Made by a program: the position numbers and the translations under genes. Of a DNA stretch of 64,000 nt, positions 61,114 to 64,000 are shown piece by piece (positions within the stretch are counted from its first letter, which is position 1; each line of letters starts with the position of its first letter). The notes below the pieces were generated by a model that had not been told where the DNA came from, did no database searches, and saw nothing but the letters and a program-made list of their open reading frames with translations. Source of the DNA: Anaerolineae bacterium (GTDB lineage: Bacteria > Chloroflexota > Anaerolineae > Aggregatilineales > Phototrophicaceae); contig JAJECX010000025.1 of the NCBI GenBank assembly GCA_022821805.1, forward strand, positions 186,001-250,000. The letters run 5' to 3'.

Positions 61114-62001
61114 TCAGGCGCCTTTCAGCCCGCTCAAGGTGACGCCTTCCACCAGCCGCCGCTGAAAGATCATAAAGAAGATTAGCACGGGAACGAGATT
61201 CAGCACGATCGCCGCCATCAATACGCCGGAGTTTGTCACCCCATCTTGACCGCGTAAGTATATCATGCCGAGCGGCAATGTCATCTTCTCAGCCGAATTG
61301 ATGAAAATCAGCGGCCAAAAGAAGTTATTCCAGGAGCTGTTGAAAGTAAGAATGGCCAAGGTCGCCAGCGGTGGACCGGCCAGCGGCAGCATGATGCGCC
61401 AATAGATTTGCAGGAAGCCGGCGCCATCAATCTTGGCCGCGTCTTCCAACTCGTCTGGAATCGTCTCAAAAAACTGTTTCAGCAGAAATGTTCCGAAGAC
61501 GCTGGTGGCGTATGGGACAATCAGGGCGCCTAGGTTGTTGTACAAGCCCATGCCTCTGATGATGATGAAGACGGGGATCAGCGTGACATGCTGGGGCACC
61601 ATCATCGACGCCAGGAAGAGTATGAAGATGATTCGCTTGCCCGGGAAGCGCAAGCGCGCGAAGGCGTAACCGCCCATGCTGCAAGTGATCAATTGCGCAA
61701 CTGTCACACAGCCGGTGACGAATACGCTGTTAAGAAAAAACCTCAGAAAGTCGACGCGTTCGAAGACACCGTGATAATTGTCCAGACGAAATGCGCTGGG
61801 GATGACCGGCGGCGGCAGCTTGAAGAATTCGTGGGGCTGGCCAAAAGAAAATGACACCGCCCAGATCAGCGGCAAGAACATAAGAAGCGAACCGAGAATC
61901 AAGGGAAGCGCGAGCAAAACGTTAGTCAGGTAGGCGCCAATATTGTGCTTTAACTTGTCCTGAAACGCCGAACTGCCGTACGAATACGCCGCTATTGTCA
62001 T
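61114..62001 (-). CDS. CUT1 ABC transporter permease, second subunit
   Basis: 295 residues, MalG-like, with six hydrophobic segments. The EAA loop is DELEDAAKIDGAGFLQIYWRIMLP and the C-terminus is FFMIFQRRLVEGVTLSGLKGA. It lies 19 bases after the first permease gene and 64 bases before the GH116 gene. It pairs with that permease to form the channel for the binding protein at the window end. Confidence 0.92.
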   Translation of the reverse strand: MTIAAYSYGSSAFQDKLKHNIGAYLTNVLLALPLILGSLLMFLPLIWAVSFSFGQPHEFFKLPPPVIPSAFRLDNYHGVFERVDFLRFFLNSVFVTGCVTVAQLITCSMGGYAFARLRFPGKRIIFILFLASMMVPQHVTLIPVFIIIRGMGLYNNLGALIVPYATSVFGTFLLKQFFETIPDELEDAAKIDGAGFLQIYWRIMLPLAGPPLATLAILTFNSSWNNFFWPLIFINSAEKMTLPLGMIYLRGQDGVTNSGVLMAAIVLNLVPVLIFFMIFQRRLVEGVTLSGLKGA

Positions 62002-62020
62002 GGCTGACCAGTACCAATAA

Positions 62021-62938
62021 TTACCGGTAGAAGACCCAGCGGTCTCCCAGCCGCACTTGCGTGACGGTCAAAAGCAAAATGATGACGAAGAGCACAACTG
62101 CCATGCTGGCGGCGTAACCCATGTTGAAGCTGCCGAAAGCCTCGCGATAAAGAACCATGACGACAGTTCTTGTCGCATCGCCGGGTCCGCCATTCGTTAG
62201 CACAAACATCGACTCAAATACCTGGAAAGCGCCGATCAAGGCGATGATCAGCGAAAAGAACAGCGATGGCGTCAGCAGCGGGATCGTGATGCGCGTCAAC
62301 CGCACACGGCGCCCGGCGCCATCCACCAGCGCCGCTTCGTAAAGCTCGCTTGGGATCGCTTGCAGCCCCGCCAGAAAAATCAGCGTGAAAAAGCCGACAT
62401 GCTTCCAGATATCGATAAGCACGACAGAGCGAAATGCCCACGCCGACGAGGAAAGCCAGGGTATCCGCTCGATGCCCAGGCGCGTCAGATAATAGTTGAC
62501 CACGCCCGTACTCTCTTGCAAGAGGAAGCCAAACATCAATGCGACCACCACAGTCGAGATGACAAAGGGAATAAAATAGGCGGTTCGCAAGAAAGCCTTC
62601 AGCCAGCGCCACTTTATGCTGTTGATGCCGATGGCGATGAACATGCCCAAACCGACATTGCCGCTGGTGGCGAAGAAGGCAAAGAGAGCGGTGTTCTTCA
62701 ATGTCCTCAGGAAAAGTTTATCGCGCGAAAGTTCGATGAAGTTGTCCAGCCCAACATAATCGGGATCGGAGAAGAAATCCCAATCAAAGAGGGACATCCC
62801 CAAACCCGAAATCGTTGGAATGAGGAAGAAGATCAAAAAGCTCAGGAGCGTCGGCAGGATAAAGAAATAGCCGGCGATTGCTTCCCGCGCTCGCAGGCTG
62901 TTGACGCGACTCCAGCTTAAGGCGGCAATGCCTTGCAA
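62021..62938 (-). CDS. CUT1 ABC transporter permease, first subunit
   Basis: 305 residues, MalF/UgpA-like. The EAA loop is SELYEAALVDGAGRRVRLTRITIPLL and FVLTNGGPGDATRTVVMVLYREAF is the usual late segment. The start appears to be TTG 62938; no ATG lies near. It follows the binding-protein gene after 156 bases. Confidence 0.9.
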   Translation of the reverse strand: MQGIAALSWSRVNSLRAREAIAGYFFILPTLLSFLIFFLIPTISGLGMSLFDWDFFSDPDYVGLDNFIELSRDKLFLRTLKNTALFAFFATSGNVGLGMFIAIGINSIKWRWLKAFLRTAYFIPFVISTVVVALMFGFLLQESTGVVNYYLTRLGIERIPWLSSSAWAFRSVVLIDIWKHVGFFTLIFLAGLQAIPSELYEAALVDGAGRRVRLTRITIPLLTPSLFFSLIIALIGAFQVFESMFVLTNGGPGDATRTVVMVLYREAFGSFNMGYAASMAVVLFVIILLLTVTQVRLGDRWVFYR

Positions 62939-63094
62939 AATGGCAGCCTTCCGCTTCTTCGGCGACTGCGCGCTGATGATTGTTCTGGAACAGTTGCCAG
63001 GCTGCTAGTCTCGGCTTCATACCGGCTGTCGATAAACTGGCCTGAAGCGGTAATGAGGCGGAATGGAACAAGCCACCCCGCCTCCAGCCCGACG

Positions 63095-64000
63095 CTAACT
63101 GTCCGCGATAACCGCTTCCATATCAGCTTGGATGTTGGCGGCGGCCTCTTCTACGCTCATTTCGTTCGCCCATACTTGCGACATATAGCGATCGTGGATT
63201 TCCGCCAGCTCGGCGAAATTGGGCGCGTTGATGACCGTCCGGCCGTTCTCCAGCACCTCGTAGAACCGGAGGTAGTTGGCTGGGCTGGCTTCGACCAAAA
63301 CCGGATCGCTGGCCAGCGATTGGCGCGCTGGCGCGCTGGCGGAAGCAAATTCGCCGGAAAGCAGCTTGGACATGACTTCCGCGCTCACCAAATGCTTGAC
63401 CATCTCCCAGGCCAGGTCCGGGTGTTGGCTGTCCTGCGTGATGCCGTAACCGTCAGTGCCCCATTGTGAGCCCGGGGCGCCTTCGCCCGTCTTGGTGGGA
63501 AAGAACACCACATCATAATCATCAGCGGACATGCCAGCCGGAATCAAGCGCTGACGTCCCGCCGGTGAATCAATCATCATGCCCAATGTGCCGGCGACAA
63601 ATGCTTCCCGGAAGTTGAATGAACCCGTCGGGCCCACATTGTGTTCCCAGATCAAGTCGCGGGCGAATTGCAGCGCCTCAATGGATTCGGGCCGGCTGTA
63701 CCAGGGCTCGCTGAAATCCTCATTGAGAAAGAACGAACCGTTGGATACCAGCCAGGGTCCGAGGTGCCAGAGCCAGGCATTGTGGTGGAAGCCCCAAATA
63801 TCGTTGATGCCATCGCCGTCGGTGTCTTGCGTGATGGTTGTGGCGTATTCCAGAAAATCATCCCAGGTCCAGTCGGGTGGCGGCTCGGGCAAGCCGGCCG
63901 CTTCCAGCACCGACTTGTTGTAATAGATCAGCGTCGTATTCCAGGCGAAGGGCAGCAGGTATTGCTGATCATTCCAGCGCAGCCCCTCGAGCAGCTTCGG
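63095..64000 (-). CDS. CUT1 ABC transporter solute-binding protein, cut by the window end
   Basis: The frame stays open to base 64000 (upstream residues read LRWNDQQYLLPFAWNTTLIY then YNKSVLEAAGLP), so the gene continues beyond the window. About 302 C-terminal residues are visible. LPFAWNTTLIYYNKSVLEAAGL, WDDFLEYATTITQDTDGDGI, MMIDSPAGRQRL and DLAWEMVKHLVS are classic family 1 sugar-binding features. The N-terminal signal is not visible. It heads the operon with two permeases and GH116. Confidence 0.9.
   Translation of the reverse strand, partial: PKLLEGLRWNDQQYLLPFAWNTTLIYYNKSVLEAAGLPEPPPDWTWDDFLEYATTITQDTDGDGINDIWGFHHNAWLWHLGPWLVSNGSFFLNEDFSEPWYSRPESIEALQFARDLIWEHNVGPTGSFNFREAFVAGTLGMMIDSPAGRQRLIPAGMSADDYDVVFFPTKTGEGAPGSQWGTDGYGITQDSQHPDLAWEMVKHLVSAEVMSKLLSGEFASASAPARQSLASDPVLVEASPANYLRFYEVLENGRTVINAPNFAELAEIHDRYMSQVWANEMSVEEAAANIQADMEAVIADS

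Overview
The window reads as a chromosomal segment of a free-living, carbohydrate-scavenging heterotroph. It is moderately GC-rich and dense in genes. Secreted proteins carry typical bacterial signal peptides. The combination of many CUT1 and CUT2 sugar ABC importers, enolase-superfamily enzymes, short-chain dehydrogenases, SMP-30, GH116, a PHAX-type RNA-binding domain and 'choice-of-anchor Q' repeat proteins resembles Chloroflexota (Anaerolineae-like), often known from metagenomes. That assignment is inference: there is no rRNA or other strong taxonomic marker here. I found no tRNA, rRNA, CRISPR array, prophage or transposase gene.

Layout. 1-2953: P-loop protein, dipeptide-epimerase-like enolase enzyme and DppA-type D-aminopeptidase, which together suggest murein peptide recycling. 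2954-8177: PHAX-domain protein, MenA-like prenyltransferase, GT4 glycosyltransferase and class III aminotransferase. 8352-12722: a 1456-residue secreted protein with four beta-helix repeats and an SH3 tail. 13044-16533: a CUT1 importer resembling the glycerol GlpV/P/Q/U type. 16567-18660: a compact restriction-modification locus (vsr, C5 methyltransferase, GIY-YIG nuclease). 18761-23793: sulfatase, RarA, DinB-fold protein and a two-part lipoprotein. 23790-27861: a CUT2 importer with an enlarged permease. 28000-29990: an AT-richer islet with a small secreted protein and a TPR protein. 30034-43407: a catabolic block for sugar acids or 2-oxoacids (enolase enzyme, two FAH-family enzymes, M24-like protein, PhyH oxygenase, E1/E2 of a 2-oxoacid or acetoin dehydrogenase, 2-hydroxyacid dehydrogenase, three SDRs). 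43531-48827: a CUT1 importer with a GHL6-type glycoside hydrolase. 48854-57313: SDRs, acetoacetate-decarboxylase-like enzyme, DUF4380 protein, SMP-30 lactonase and a CUT2 importer whose binding protein is an internal tandem duplication. 57741-64000: polysaccharide deacetylase, GH116 and a third CUT1 importer running off the window.

How the parts work together. Importers bring in oligosaccharides, polyols or sugar acids. The neighbouring hydrolases, dehydrogenases, lactonase and dehydratases feed them into central metabolism, and the E1/E2 pair would then yield acyl-CoA. The CUT1 operons have no ATPase gene, so they presumably share one encoded elsewhere.

The most unusual signal is a set of small dispersed repeats. 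One family is a short palindrome (GTAGGGGCGA...TCGCCC) whose stem bases co-vary between copies. It is often joined to a module with the core GGTCAGTGTCTACGCGACC. A near-identical 48-bp form of this module lies twice, in opposite orientations, inside the sulfatase gene. Both copies keep the reading frame open, as Rickettsia palindromic elements do. Two further families (a CTCTGTG-rich repeat and a GC-rich inverted repeat) are also present. All calls were made by reading the sequence without database searches.
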